64,000 nucleotides of DNA from assembly GCF_004771275.1 (NCBI RefSeq), contig NZ_RQEV01000002.1:62001-126000 (forward strand), written 5' to 3'. The stretch is from Leptospira fluminis (lineage in GTDB: Bacteria > Spirochaetota > Leptospiria > Leptospirales > Leptospiraceae). The notes under the pieces are model-generated. The model was not told the origin of the DNA and did not search any database. It saw nothing but the letters and a program-made list of their open reading frames with translations. This document shows positions 28,274 through 36,569 of this stretch, piece by piece (within the stretch, counting starts at the first letter, position 1; each line of letters opens with the position of its first letter). The position numbers and the translations under genes are program-made.

Positions 28274-29443
28274 ATGCGACGCACATTTTCCATTTGTTTC
28301 TTTCTAGTTATTTGCACTATAAAATCCGTCCTGGCCTTGAATTCAACCTTTTCTTGGGAAGAACTCCTGGAGCAAGCCGCCGAGGAGGTCCGGAGAGGAA
28401 GGTACGAACAGGCGATGGAAAAACTAGCCATCGCCGATGAATCCGGAAAACCTCGGGACTTTAGATATTACTGGGTTCTGGGCAAAGTCTTCCAAGGCCG
28501 AGGCGAAAATTTAGAGGCGTTGCGCCATTTTAGAACCAGCCTCCAAATGCAGCCGGACCAAGAAGGTTTGTTGAGAGAGATGACGGATCTGTACGACGAA
28601 CTCCGAATTCCCGACAAAGCTTTGGAGACGGCCCGCGTATTACTGACAAAACGTCCCGAAGACAGGGATCTCCGTTACCGAGCATTGCTCTGGGCCTCGC
28701 GCACCGGTAATCTCGAATATTACAAAAATGCATTGAGTTTGTTGGAATCGAGTCATGTTTATAGCTCCGATGAAAAAGCGATCCTGCAGGAGATCGGAAA
28801 CCTACAGGCTTCGAAAAAGAATTCGGAAGCGACGGACCGTTGCCGTAAATTCCTTCCTTACTTTCCCCGAAACGAAGATTTGCACAGGATCTGCATCTTG
28901 GCCTATAAAGGAAAAGACCAAGGATCTCCGGAAAAAAGTCTGATCGAAAGAGCCCTGATCTTCCGGGAAAATCCGATCTTTCATCACATTCTTTCCATGG
29001 AATATTTGGACCAAAAAAAATACGTGGATTCCTGTGCTTCCGCTAGACGTTCCCTACTTCTCGCGCTGCAAAGCGATCGGGTCCCGGAAAAGGATTATTT
29101 GATTCCGATCCGGAGAATCTACCAGCAAAACGGATCCGTGATAGACCAATTGGCCGTGGACATTCTGGAGGAAGTGATATTCAAGAAAAGGAAACTCGAC
29201 CCCGAGGAATGGGAATCCTTGCTAAAGCAAACTAGGTTCAATTGGGAAATTTTGGCGTTTGCCTTGTCCGATTGGAAGAACCGAGAAAACTCCCTTCGTG
29301 CGGAAACGGCGGAAAATTGGCGGGAACGCTACCTAAGCCTCCGTTCCGCAGAACGGGAAAAGGATCTGTCCAGATTTGCCGGTCCGTATTATTTGGATCG
29401 AAGTTTCGAACTTTATCTGGAAAACGCGTCCTCCGAAAAATAA
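28274..29443 (+). CDS. TPR-repeat exported protein
   Basis: A 389-aa protein with an N-terminal signal peptide (about residues 1-22). Repeated 34-residue helical pairs follow between residues 30 and 230, for example RRGRYEQAMEKLAIADESG, YWVLGKVFQGRGENLEALRH and PDKALETARVLLTKRPEDRD. Tetratricopeptide arrays mediate protein-protein contacts, so a periplasmic scaffold or assembly factor is the likely role. The C-terminal about 150 residues are helical and charged, without recognisable repeats. It lies 31 bp upstream of a small lipoprotein gene on the same strand and probably heads a three-gene unit ending at 30650. Confidence 0.7.
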   Translation: MRRTFSICFFLVICTIKSVLALNSTFSWEELLEQAAEEVRRGRYEQAMEKLAIADESGKPRDFRYYWVLGKVFQGRGENLEALRHFRTSLQMQPDQEGLLREMTDLYDELRIPDKALETARVLLTKRPEDRDLRYRALLWASRTGNLEYYKNALSLLESSHVYSSDEKAILQEIGNLQASKKNSEATDRCRKFLPYFPRNEDLHRICILAYKGKDQGSPEKSLIERALIFRENPIFHHILSMEYLDQKKYVDSCASARRSLLLALQSDRVPEKDYLIPIRRIYQQNGSVIDQLAVDILEEVIFKKRKLDPEEWESLLKQTRFNWEILAFALSDWKNRENSLRAETAENWRERYLSLRSAEREKDLSRFAGPYYLDRSFELYLENASSEK

Positions 29444-29474
29444 GAATCTCGTTCGACTTAAAGAAATCCTCGCA

Positions 29475-30116
29475 ATGCTCCGACTGCTTATTCTCATCCT
29501 TGTATTCGCTTTGCCGCTTTTTCCCTGCGATTTTCTTTCCCGCTGGATTCCTAGAGATCCGGATCGGATCGAATCGGCGAGGATCGAAAGTTTGCGTACC
29601 TTCATCCGATCCTTAGAACCTAAGCGACTCGCGGTCGATCGCGATTTCTATCTAAAAACCTCCCGATTCGAAGAGAGATTCGGCTTTCCGTTTTCTGGAC
29701 AAAAACTGGACTTCTGGTTCGGCAATCGGATCCGCTTTTTTAAAATCGGGCGCACAGATCCGTATTTGGCCTACCATGACGGAGAAACGATCGTCCTAGG
29801 AAAAAGTTTCTTTCTACTTTCCAAGATCGAACAGGCCTTAGTGTTGGTTCATGAAGCCAGACACGCCGACGGCAAAAGGTATTCGCACGTGGAATGTCCG
29901 GCAGACTTTCCGTATCTTAGCTTACGGATGCCGGAAACGAAACCGGCCGGCCTGAAGGCCTGCGACGATATTTCCGACGGAAGCTACGGATTCGGAGCGG
30001 CCTTTCTGTTCGAAGTATTCGCCTACGGACTGGCCGAAGCGGGAGAGGAAAAATATATATTAGGATTGTATAATTCGGAGCTGACTAGAATCCTTCTCCC
30101 GAAGGGGGATCGTTAG
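29475..30116 (+). CDS. Predicted lipoprotein with HEARH zinc-site motif
   Basis: A 213-aa protein. The ATG at 29475 begins a signal segment ending in LPLFPC (Cys18), a lipobox-like site; the longer frame would start inside the upstream TPR gene. A central LVLVHEARHADG gives the HExxH arrangement of zinc metallopeptidases (His126, Glu127, His130). The nearby HVECPADF and ACDDISDGSYGFGAAFLFEVFA could supply the third ligand. The Arg inside HEARH is seen in some peptidase-like families, but no close family is recognised, so proteolytic activity is only inferred. It is followed directly by another lipoprotein gene whose TTG start touches its stop. Confidence 0.6.
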   Translation: MLRLLILILVFALPLFPCDFLSRWIPRDPDRIESARIESLRTFIRSLEPKRLAVDRDFYLKTSRFEERFGFPFSGQKLDFWFGNRIRFFKIGRTDPYLAYHDGETIVLGKSFFLLSKIEQALVLVHEARHADGKRYSHVECPADFPYLSLRMPETKPAGLKACDDISDGSYGFGAAFLFEVFAYGLAEAGEEKYILGLYNSELTRILLPKGDR

Positions 30117-30650
30117 TTGGAGAATCCTGTTGGAACCGCGTCTTTTTCGAGTAAGAGAATTGTCTCTATCTTCTGCCTTCTTTCCGTCCTTTCCGTTTTG
30201 GGCTGCACTGCTCGGGAGAGATTTACCTCTCTGGAGACTCCCCTCCCTTCCTCCACGATTCTCTATCTGATCCGCCCCGTAGGAACGTCCATGGCCGTAT
30301 GGAATTACGATCTGGATATCTACAAGTACCGCCGCCATTTCAGGGAGGAGAAGGAACCCCGAAAGGTGGCGTCGGTATCCCTATCCAACGGCACCTTTTG
30401 GACGGGGAATTTTTCGGAAGGATTCTATAAAATCTCCCTTCGCTCGGATCCCTCCGCGGAAAAAATCGTACTATTGAAAAAGGATGGAATCGTATTTCTG
30501 GAATTTCTAATCTTCAATAAGGACGAGATTTCAAGACCGGAATATTTTCTGAAAGAAGTGGATCAGGCGACCGCTCTGGAAGCGTTGTTGGAAAACGAAA
30601 AATTGTTCAGAGAAACCGCGAAATTCTATCCGGAAGGGGAAAGGAATTGA
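30117..30650 (+). CDS. Small lipoprotein, paralogue of the one at 36036
   Basis: A 177-aa predicted lipoprotein with a signal segment ending in VLGC (Cys30). It begins at TTG immediately after the upstream stop codon, so translational coupling is likely. The mature region, with ILYLIRPVGTSMAVWNYDLDIYKY, then a GNFSEGFYKISLR strand and a short KIVLLKKDGIVFLEFLIF block, matches the lipoprotein encoded at 36036-36509 position by position. The pattern of RP...VW..., a small beta-sandwich and an FYKI/FYSL strand resembles DUF2846-type lipoproteins; this is a weak assignment. It overlaps the hydrolase gene tail-to-tail by 25 bp. Confidence 0.6.
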   Translation: MENPVGTASFSSKRIVSIFCLLSVLSVLGCTARERFTSLETPLPSSTILYLIRPVGTSMAVWNYDLDIYKYRRHFREEKEPRKVASVSLSNGTFWTGNFSEGFYKISLRSDPSAEKIVLLKKDGIVFLEFLIFNKDEISRPEYFLKEVDQATALEALLENEKLFRETAKFYPEGERN

Positions 30651-31507
30651 TTCAGTAATTTGACGAAATTCTTCGCCCCCTCGCTCCTTCCCAATTGCAT
30701 CCAGTCCACGTGACCGCCGCCTCGTATTTCCCAAAACAATTTCGGTTCCGCCGCAAGACGAAACACCTCTTTTCCGTTGGAAAACGGGACCACAGGATCC
30801 TCAGTCCCATGAACGACTAAAAGGGGAATCGGAGAGATCTTAGAGATGAAATTTTTGGGGCTCATCGTATCGCTAAAGAAGGGTCCGAGCAGGTAGCCCA
30901 TCGGCGGAAACAGCGTCTTGTTACCGATCTGAACCGCCACATCCCGATATGAGGAGAAAGTTCCGTCGGCCACCACTAAACTTAAGTGATCTTTTGCCTT
31001 CATATCCGGAACGGCGCGCATTGCCACCGCTCCGCCTAAACTCTGTCCATACACGATCAATTTTTTGTCTATGGAACGCGCATAGGAATGCACTTGCTCC
31101 AAGACCAGCAAACTATCTTCGTACAGACTTTCCGGATCGGGCTCTCCGCCCGAAGCTCCGTAACCTCTATAATCGTACGTGTACAATTCATAACCGTAGT
31201 GGACCAGCCAAACCAGGGAGATGAAATGGGTACTCATATTTTCCCCGTTTCCGTGGAACTGAAGTATGATTCCTCTAGGTGATTTGGATGCGTCCGAGTT
31301 CTGCGAATGGATCTTCCAGAGATGCAGTTTTACCCCGTCCTTCGTATCCAAAAACAAACTCTCTGCCTTAAAGCCGAATTTTTCCGGAGTAAAGTATTCC
31401 ATCTTGGTCGGATGATAATAGAGGCTCGTGCAACCGAACAGTAGGATCGGAAAGAAACGAGGAAGTCGTTTAAAAAAGTAGATTATACGATAATAGAACT
31501 TCGTCAT
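30626..31507 (-). CDS. Alpha/beta-hydrolase lipoprotein
   Basis: A 293-aa alpha/beta-hydrolase with the catalytic triad visible: nucleophile Ser156 in YGQSLGGA, Asp237 in HGTEDPVVP and His266 in GGGHVDWM; the oxyanion region is LQFHGNGEN. The N-terminus has a hydrophobic segment ending in LLFGC (Cys26), so the enzyme is probably anchored to a membrane on the periplasmic side. The family (BAAT/bem46-like) includes esterases and lipases; the substrate is unknown. It overlaps the DUF4105 gene by 38 bp and is probably co-transcribed with it. Confidence 0.82.
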   Translation of the reverse strand: MTKFYYRIIYFFKRLPRFFPILLFGCTSLYYHPTKMEYFTPEKFGFKAESLFLDTKDGVKLHLWKIHSQNSDASKSPRGIILQFHGNGENMSTHFISLVWLVHYGYELYTYDYRGYGASGGEPDPESLYEDSLLVLEQVHSYARSIDKKLIVYGQSLGGAVAMRAVPDMKAKDHLSLVVADGTFSSYRDVAVQIGNKTLFPPMGYLLGPFFSDTMSPKNFISKISPIPLLVVHGTEDPVVPFSNGKEVFRLAAEPKLFWEIRGGGHVDWMQLGRSEGAKNFVKLLNQFLSPSG

Positions 31508-33647
31508 AGTGTCTCATCGAGTTCAGCTCCAGCCGCAACTCGTTTTCCTTATTGAATAAATAACGGATCCTAAGATTTCCGGAATAGTTATCTTCGTTTC
31601 CGCTTCCCCTAAAATACTGGTAGGAACCGTACAACTGGAATTTCCAGGCGCCCAATTCCTTTAATACGTTCAGCACCGCTTCCGGTCCGTATCGAACCCC
31701 TCCTTCGAAAAATGCTCCGGGCTGCGCCTTGAGACCGCCCAAGAAGGAAACTAGGAAAGGAGCCTTTTTACCGGAAAATTCGTCCTGGAAAGAATATCCG
31801 TACAGAACCTCCAAATTACCTGCTTGTTTCCGAATGAACTGCCTGCCTTCTCGATCCCCTTGTTGGACTAGATTTAGATTGGCCGACTGGATCACAGGGT
31901 CGGACGGAAAAACGGCACCGAGCCGATTCGAATCCAAATTCTTCTGAAATTTTTCCTTTTCCACCATCACAGTGTCCGTGCCTAGATCCACCCCGTACGA
32001 GAATTGTTTGGAAATCGGATTATAGGGGGAAAGCGACATGAGACGCAGAATATTCATAGAGGTAAATTCCGCGGTACTTCCCTCGTATTTCCTGACGGTC
32101 AAATTCAAAAACTGAACCTCCGAATTCGGAACATGGCCCTTATCCGTGTTTAGAAAGTCGTGATACGCGATCCTATATTTCAATTCCGTAAACCCGCCTA
32201 GATTGGACGCGCCGAAACCGACGGCCACTCTGCTCAAGGAATGCGATTCCTCCGGAGGAGTCGTCACCTGCATGCTTTCGTCTATCTGTACCTGATCCTG
32301 GGTCTTGCTACGAAGCAGTAGATATTTTTTATATTTCATCTGCTCCGCGTCCGAACTTTTATCCCTCGATTTCCGGTACCGATAGGAATCCAGAAGAGCG
32401 TCCAGCACTAGAGAAGAGCGGATATCCAGATCGGGAAGCCCGGAAAAGTCCCGAACTTCCGGAGCGTCCAAAAGAGACCAATAAAGTTCCTGTTCCTCGG
32501 CGGTCATCAGAATCAGTTTTTGTTTTATTTTCGAATACAGGGAAGGCCTGTATTTCCGTTCGACGACCAATCCGGGAACGGAAAGATAGAGTTTCACCGT
32601 GTCGGGAGGGGAAACGATCCAATTCGCTTTTTGCGTCAGATTTAAATCCGGCCTGGCCACGTCCAACAGCCCCAACATGTGGAAAGAACAATTCTGAGTG
32701 AAGAAAAAATAGTCGAAATAATTCCGACCCATTTCCCAAAGATGCCTCAGGAATCTATCCCTTTCCTCCTTACTCAAAGCCAACTTGTATTCCCAGAGAT
32801 CGCGGCTCTCCATGTCGTTGTATTCGTTTACCTTTAAGTAATAAGGGAAGATCGCGAAAGTACCGGGATACCCTCCGGTCAATCCGCGGATCGTGTACGT
32901 AAAGGGGTTGTGATCGTCCGTATTCGCAGCGTAATTCACCCCGTAGTCGAGTAATTCCGAATCCGCGTTTTTTGCGGAGTCGACCTTAAAAAGCGTATGG
33001 CCTAAAACCGAGGCCGGAGACTGCATATAATAGGAGGAAAAAACGACGGTAACGCTTTTGGGATCCAAGGAATCCCTCCAAGTCGCGAAGCGGGTACATT
33101 CGATTTCTTTTAATAACTTTTGATCGAAATGAAGCTTTTCTTTCAGCCAAAAATACCTCTCCGGGTATATGCACTGGGGGTGCATCAATTCTATCCGATC
33201 CGACTCCGGGCCGAAAAAGGCGTGGAGTGTCGCCTTCATTTCCGCCTTCGGATCCGATTTGCCGTCCGGGGAAAGAAAATACAAAAGACTGTCCGCCTCG
33301 CTCTCCACACCGCCGAAAAATCCCTTTTTGTATCTTTGCATCCGGAACCAATGCGGATCCAGATACAACCTTTCATTCTCCATTCCCTGTAAAAGCTCGT
33401 TGAGATAGTTCTTTTGTTCCGCAGTTTCAGGATCGAAGGTTCCGTAAAAATAGTTCCTCTTCAATTCCTCCTCGGGGCTAGGCATTTGAGAAGTCGCATT
33501 CTCTTCTTCCTTCTCCGTTGCTTCGGAGCCTGAATCGGGAGTCGGCCCGGAAGGGGAAGTTTCCGAATCCGCCGAGAGATTTATCCAAAAGAAAAATAAG
33601 ATTAGGAATAAAAGCGGGAAGAATCCGAGGAATTTGACTTTCGTCAC
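31470..33647 (-). CDS. DUF4105-domain exported protein with beta-rich C-terminus
   Basis: A 725-aa protein starting at GTG 33647; the signal anchor VKFLGFFPLLFLILFFFW then begins at residue 4. A TTG 60 bp further upstream is also in frame but lies on the far side of a terminator hairpin. A Ser/Pro/Glu-rich linker follows, then the DUF4105 (Lnb-like) region: ECTRFATWRDSL, SSYYMQSPASVLGHTLFKV, and FTQNCSFHMLGLLDVARP with a conserved Cys. The last about 250 residues alternate as beta-strands and end in LSYNLLF, so a C-terminal outer-membrane barrel is likely. DUF4105 is a Cys-based, NlpC/P60-like hydrolase fold in some proteins. The function here is unknown. Confidence 0.7.
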   Translation of the reverse strand: MTKVKFLGFFPLLFLILFFFWINLSADSETSPSGPTPDSGSEATEKEEENATSQMPSPEEELKRNYFYGTFDPETAEQKNYLNELLQGMENERLYLDPHWFRMQRYKKGFFGGVESEADSLLYFLSPDGKSDPKAEMKATLHAFFGPESDRIELMHPQCIYPERYFWLKEKLHFDQKLLKEIECTRFATWRDSLDPKSVTVVFSSYYMQSPASVLGHTLFKVDSAKNADSELLDYGVNYAANTDDHNPFTYTIRGLTGGYPGTFAIFPYYLKVNEYNDMESRDLWEYKLALSKEERDRFLRHLWEMGRNYFDYFFFTQNCSFHMLGLLDVARPDLNLTQKANWIVSPPDTVKLYLSVPGLVVERKYRPSLYSKIKQKLILMTAEEQELYWSLLDAPEVRDFSGLPDLDIRSSLVLDALLDSYRYRKSRDKSSDAEQMKYKKYLLLRSKTQDQVQIDESMQVTTPPEESHSLSRVAVGFGASNLGGFTELKYRIAYHDFLNTDKGHVPNSEVQFLNLTVRKYEGSTAEFTSMNILRLMSLSPYNPISKQFSYGVDLGTDTVMVEKEKFQKNLDSNRLGAVFPSDPVIQSANLNLVQQGDREGRQFIRKQAGNLEVLYGYSFQDEFSGKKAPFLVSFLGGLKAQPGAFFEGGVRYGPEAVLNVLKELGAWKFQLYGSYQYFRGSGNEDNYSGNLRIRYLFNKENELRLELNSMRHYDEVLLSYNLLF

Positions 33648-33688
33648 AAAAAAAATACCCGGGGGATCATCGGGCCCCAGGGTATTTT
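33648..33688 (-). terminator. Hairpin terminator between a DUF3015 gene and the DUF4105 gene
   Basis: Inverted repeat AATACCC-GGGG / CCCC-a-GGGTATT (11 bp with one bulge). On the minus strand it is followed by eight T and immediately by the GTG start of the DUF4105 gene. It can terminate transcription from the DUF3015 pair. Confidence 0.75.
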
Positions 33689-33716
33689 CGAAGGAATTCC
33701 TATGCAAACACGATTT

Positions 33717-34208
33717 TCAGATTTTGCAGGAATTTTTAAGTTCGACGTCGCTTCCTACCTGGTCGCGCAGGTTGGAAAGAACGATACTAGGGTTTTTCAG
33801 AGAAGCTGCGGTAAAGATCTTGGAATAGTTCTCCTTTGCAACTTCATGAAAACGTTTAGAATCTTTCGGGCATCCGAAAAGGGAAGCTAGGCTCGTAAGT
33901 CTTTCTCCCTGTCCTTTCGCGATTTCCTGTTCCAGAGTTTCGTAATTCATGTGAACGAAAATCTCTTGGGCTTTTTCCGTCTGAACGATTCCGTCTTTCG
34001 AACAGTTGGAAGTACCGGTAGTGATACCGAAGGTTTGGCTTCCGGAAGTACCGTTCGTGGTAGCAGCAAAGATCTGTACGATTCCTCCGCTGGAAATCAC
34101 TAGGGAGCCGAGTCCGCATCCTGCCGCACCATATTTGGCCGAAAGATTTGTCACTCCGAAAGAGAGCGCAAAAATGGAAGCTAATGATATAAGAATGAGT
34201 TTTTTCAT
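33717..34208 (-). CDS. DUF3015 family secreted protein (copy 1)
   Basis: A 163-aa secreted protein. A signal peptide (about residues 1-24) is followed by the DUF3015 signature: AAGCGLGSLV, then FAATTNGTSGSQTFGITTGT and a Cys in SNCS. Two further conserved Cys lie in LFGCP and at the C-terminal NSCKI, giving four conserved Cys, possibly two disulphides. The family is widespread in Proteobacteria and Leptospira with no known role. It is the second gene of a minus-strand pair, 19 bp after copy 2, and is followed by a terminator hairpin. Confidence 0.85.
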   Translation of the reverse strand: MKKLILISLASIFALSFGVTNLSAKYGAAGCGLGSLVISSGGIVQIFAATTNGTSGSQTFGITTGTSNCSKDGIVQTEKAQEIFVHMNYETLEQEIAKGQGERLTSLASLFGCPKDSKRFHEVAKENYSKIFTAASLKNPSIVLSNLRDQVGSDVELKNSCKI

Positions 34209-34227
34209 GATTCTTTATTCTCCCGAA

Positions 34228-34731
34228 TTATAGCAAAGAGCAGCTTTTAGCCAAACTTTCGTTTTTAAGGATTTCTGATTTCACCGCGGACAACAGTAAC
34301 GCGGGAGTCGTATCGGATTGTACCAAAGAGGAATACTTATCCTTGGTCATTTTACCGAGTTGAGCGGAGGATGCGTCGGAAGAACATCCGAGTAGCTGTG
34401 CGAACGTGACCAATTTTTCCCCTTTTCCAAGAGCCATTTCCTGTTCCAAACTTTCGTAATTGACGGTTACGAATAACTCCTGGGCTTTCTCTTTCATTAC
34501 GATCCCGTCGGAACTACAATTAGAAGTTCCGGTCGTGATACCGAAAGTTTGGTTACCGGAAGTACCGTTAGTCGTCGCAGCAAATATTTGAAGGATATCG
34601 TTGCTCTTAATGATCATCGAACCCAGTCCACAACCCGCCATTCCGTAGCCTTTTGCATCCACTTTCGGCGATACGAATAACGCACCGGAAAGAACCGCAG
34701 CCGTGAGAGCAGCTAATAATCGGTTTTTCAT
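34228..34731 (-). CDS. DUF3015 family secreted protein (copy 2)
   Basis: A 167-aa paralogue of the neighbouring gene, first of the minus-strand pair. It has a signal peptide, AGCGLGSMII, the conserved FAATTNGTSGNQTFGITTGT block and Cys residues at equivalent places (LLGCS, KSCSLL). An AGGAGACAATAG sequence directly upstream of the ATG is a good ribosome site. It diverges from copy 3; the 252-bp region between the two ATGs must hold both promoters. Confidence 0.85.
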   Translation of the reverse strand: MKNRLLAALTAAVLSGALFVSPKVDAKGYGMAGCGLGSMIIKSNDILQIFAATTNGTSGNQTFGITTGTSNCSSDGIVMKEKAQELFVTVNYESLEQEMALGKGEKLVTFAQLLGCSSDASSAQLGKMTKDKYSSLVQSDTTPALLLSAVKSEILKNESLAKSCSLL

Positions 34732-34923
34732 TCTATTGTCTCCTGTAAGGAAAATAAGGCCTTAACCGTATTTATGCGAATACCTTAGTCAATGAATTTT
34801 TTCCAAACTCACTTCGAACATGTTTGTCAATAAAAGTTTCTATTCCTTGATTTCTGAATTTCTAATTTGCTTCGGATTCCGTCTTATTGCACAAAAATAA
34901 GCTATATTGGAAGGGTTATTCTT

Positions 34924-34929
34924 GTTGAC
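34924..34929 (+). promoter_or_regulatory. Candidate -35 element for DUF3015 copy 3
   Basis: A perfect TTGACA lies 55 bp ahead of the ATG of copy 3. The best -10 at 16-17 bp spacing is poor, so the promoter assignment is tentative. The rest of the 34732-34983 intergenic region is AT-rich and shows no other clear element. Confidence 0.3.
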
Positions 34930-34983
34930 ACCTTTCTTTTAAGGGATCAGATGATCCTCTTTAAAAAAGGAGAAGGATCGTAT

Positions 34984-35478
34984 ATGAATAAAAGGCTTAT
35001 TTCGATCGGATTAGGCGCTTATTTATTACTCCTGACTGGAGCAAATCATTTGTCCGCCGAATACGGCGCCGCGGGATGCGGTTTAGGTTCGGTGATTTTC
35101 GAAAAAAATACCGCGATAGTACAGGTGTTTGCCGCGACGACCAACGGTACGTCCGGGAATCAGACATTCGGAATTTCCACAGGCTCGTTGAATTGCACGA
35201 CCGACGGACTCGTTAAGAACGAGAAAGCGCAGGAGATATTCATTGCTCAGAATTTCCAATTCCTCGAATCGGAAATGTCCGCAGGAAAAGGGGAAAGATT
35301 GAGCACCTTATCCCATCTTTTGGGATGCCCTACCGAAACGATCCCGCAATTCGGAGCGCTGACCAAGTCCAACTATTCCCGGTTATTCGGTAAAGAGACT
35401 ACCCCCTCCTCCTTATTAGCCGCGGTGAAAAACGAAATCAAAGATGACGAGCTATTGGCTCGGAGCTGCGGAATTTAA
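34984..35478 (+). CDS. DUF3015 family secreted protein (copy 3)
   Basis: A 164-aa member of the four-gene DUF3015 cluster. The ATG at 34984 follows a strong AAGGAGAAGG ribosome site; the longer frame upstream carries no signal peptide. Signal peptide about 1-25, then AEYGAAGCGLGSVIF, VFAATTNGTSGNQTFGISTG and the conserved Cys (LNCT, LLGCP, RSCGI). It is the first gene of the plus-strand pair, 12 bp upstream of copy 4. Confidence 0.85.
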   Translation: MNKRLISIGLGAYLLLLTGANHLSAEYGAAGCGLGSVIFEKNTAIVQVFAATTNGTSGNQTFGISTGSLNCTTDGLVKNEKAQEIFIAQNFQFLESEMSAGKGERLSTLSHLLGCPTETIPQFGALTKSNYSRLFGKETTPSSLLAAVKNEIKDDELLARSCGI

Positions 35479-35490
35479 GGAAATTAAAAT

Positions 35491-35973
35491 ATGAAGAAGA
35501 TATTCATCGCATTTTTATTGGTCGCATTGGCGGGACTTCCTACGATCATTTCCGCAAGAGACGGTTACGGAGCTGCTGGTTGCGGATTAGGAGCGGTCGT
35601 CATCGCGGAAAACAAAAAAGTACACCAAGTCATCGCCGCCACGGTTAACGGATTTTCCGGAAACCAAACGTTCGGGATCTCGACCGGAACGTTGAATTGC
35701 AAAACTGCAGGAGTGTCCGAAAAACAAAGACAGCAGCAGATATTCGTCCACGTAAACTATCGTTTACTGGAGCAGGAATTCGCACGCGGAAACGGGGAAA
35801 GGGTCGGAGCTCTTGCTTCTCTGATGGGATGCAAAGATTCGGCCGCCTTCGGCCGGGTAGGCAAGGAAAAGTTCGCGACGTTATTCGAAGCGAATACTCC
35901 GGATTCGTTTCTGGATAGAATGAGAAGCGAAGTTTCCTCCGACGCACGTCTCGTTTCGAGCTGCGGTATTTAA
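35491..35973 (+). CDS. DUF3015 family secreted protein (copy 4)
   Basis: A 160-aa paralogue ending the plus-strand pair. It keeps the signal peptide, GAAGCGLGAVVI, IAATVNGFSGNQTFGISTGT and four conserved Cys. It is the most divergent of the four: the usual ATTNGTSG is ATVNGFSG and the C-terminal half has drifted. A strong bidirectional terminator follows. Confidence 0.83.
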   Translation: MKKIFIAFLLVALAGLPTIISARDGYGAAGCGLGAVVIAENKKVHQVIAATVNGFSGNQTFGISTGTLNCKTAGVSEKQRQQQIFVHVNYRLLEQEFARGNGERVGALASLMGCKDSAAFGRVGKEKFATLFEANTPDSFLDRMRSEVSSDARLVSSCGI

Positions 35974-35980
35974 TCGAACG

Positions 35981-36018
35981 AAAAAAGACCCTTTTCCTTT
36001 TCGGAGAGGGTCTTTTTT
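35981..36018 (+). terminator. Bidirectional intrinsic terminator
   Basis: AAAAAAGACCC / GGGTCTTTTTT, an 11-bp perfect inverted repeat with a 16-nt loop between the convergent DUF3015 copy 4 and the lipoprotein gene at 36036. A and T tracts on both sides let it act on both strands. Confidence 0.9.
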
Positions 36019-36035
36019 ATCCTTCCTCGATCCCG

Positions 36036-36509
36036 CTATTCTCCGATCGGATTCGTCCGGTTCATTCTAGCGCCTTCCAACAAAAATCGAATCGACTCTT
36101 CGGATTCCGCATTCTTGATAAAAATTCCGGGTACGGAAAACGTCCCTCGATGGAACAACTGGATCAGTAAAAAGATTCTTCCGCCTTCCTTCGCGTAAAA
36201 GATCTTATCCATATCGCGACAAACTAGGGAATAAAATCCCGGTCGGAGTTCCATCGAAAAAAAATCGGCGGAGTCCATCGAAAGTTTCGCGATGGAACTT
36301 CGTTTTCCGTTCTGGAACGGACCTTCGTAACGAAACAATTCGACGGGAAAGGACCAAAGGGATAAGGCGGTTTGCGCCGGTCGGAGCACGTACAAAAGAG
36401 ATTTTCCGGAAGAAGGCTCTTCCAATTTTTCGAATTTCGACGTGCTCGCGCAGGAACAGAACGCGAACAAGAACAGACAAGGAAAAAGAAACGCGTTTAA
36501 ATTCTTCAA
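36036..36509 (-). CDS. Small lipoprotein, paralogue of the one at 30117
   Basis: A 157-aa predicted lipoprotein with a signal segment ending in CSCAST, lipobox Cys at about residue 19-21. The mature region (LLYVLRPAQTALSLWSFPVELFRYEG, then ELRPGFYSLVCRDM and a KEGGRIFLLIQLF strand) is homologous to the lipoprotein at 30117-30650. As there, a DUF2846-like fold is possible but unproved. It is monocistronic and convergent with the DUF3015 pair, and divergent from the small acidic protein gene at 36570. Confidence 0.62.
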   Translation of the reverse strand: MKNLNAFLFPCLFLFAFCSCASTSKFEKLEEPSSGKSLLYVLRPAQTALSLWSFPVELFRYEGPFQNGKRSSIAKLSMDSADFFSMELRPGFYSLVCRDMDKIFYAKEGGRIFLLIQLFHRGTFSVPGIFIKNAESEESIRFLLEGARMNRTNPIGE

Positions 36510-36569
36510 AAATCTGGTAGCCCCAAGCCGTACTTACCTAAAACTGTCCCTCATACCGAGGATTTTCCG

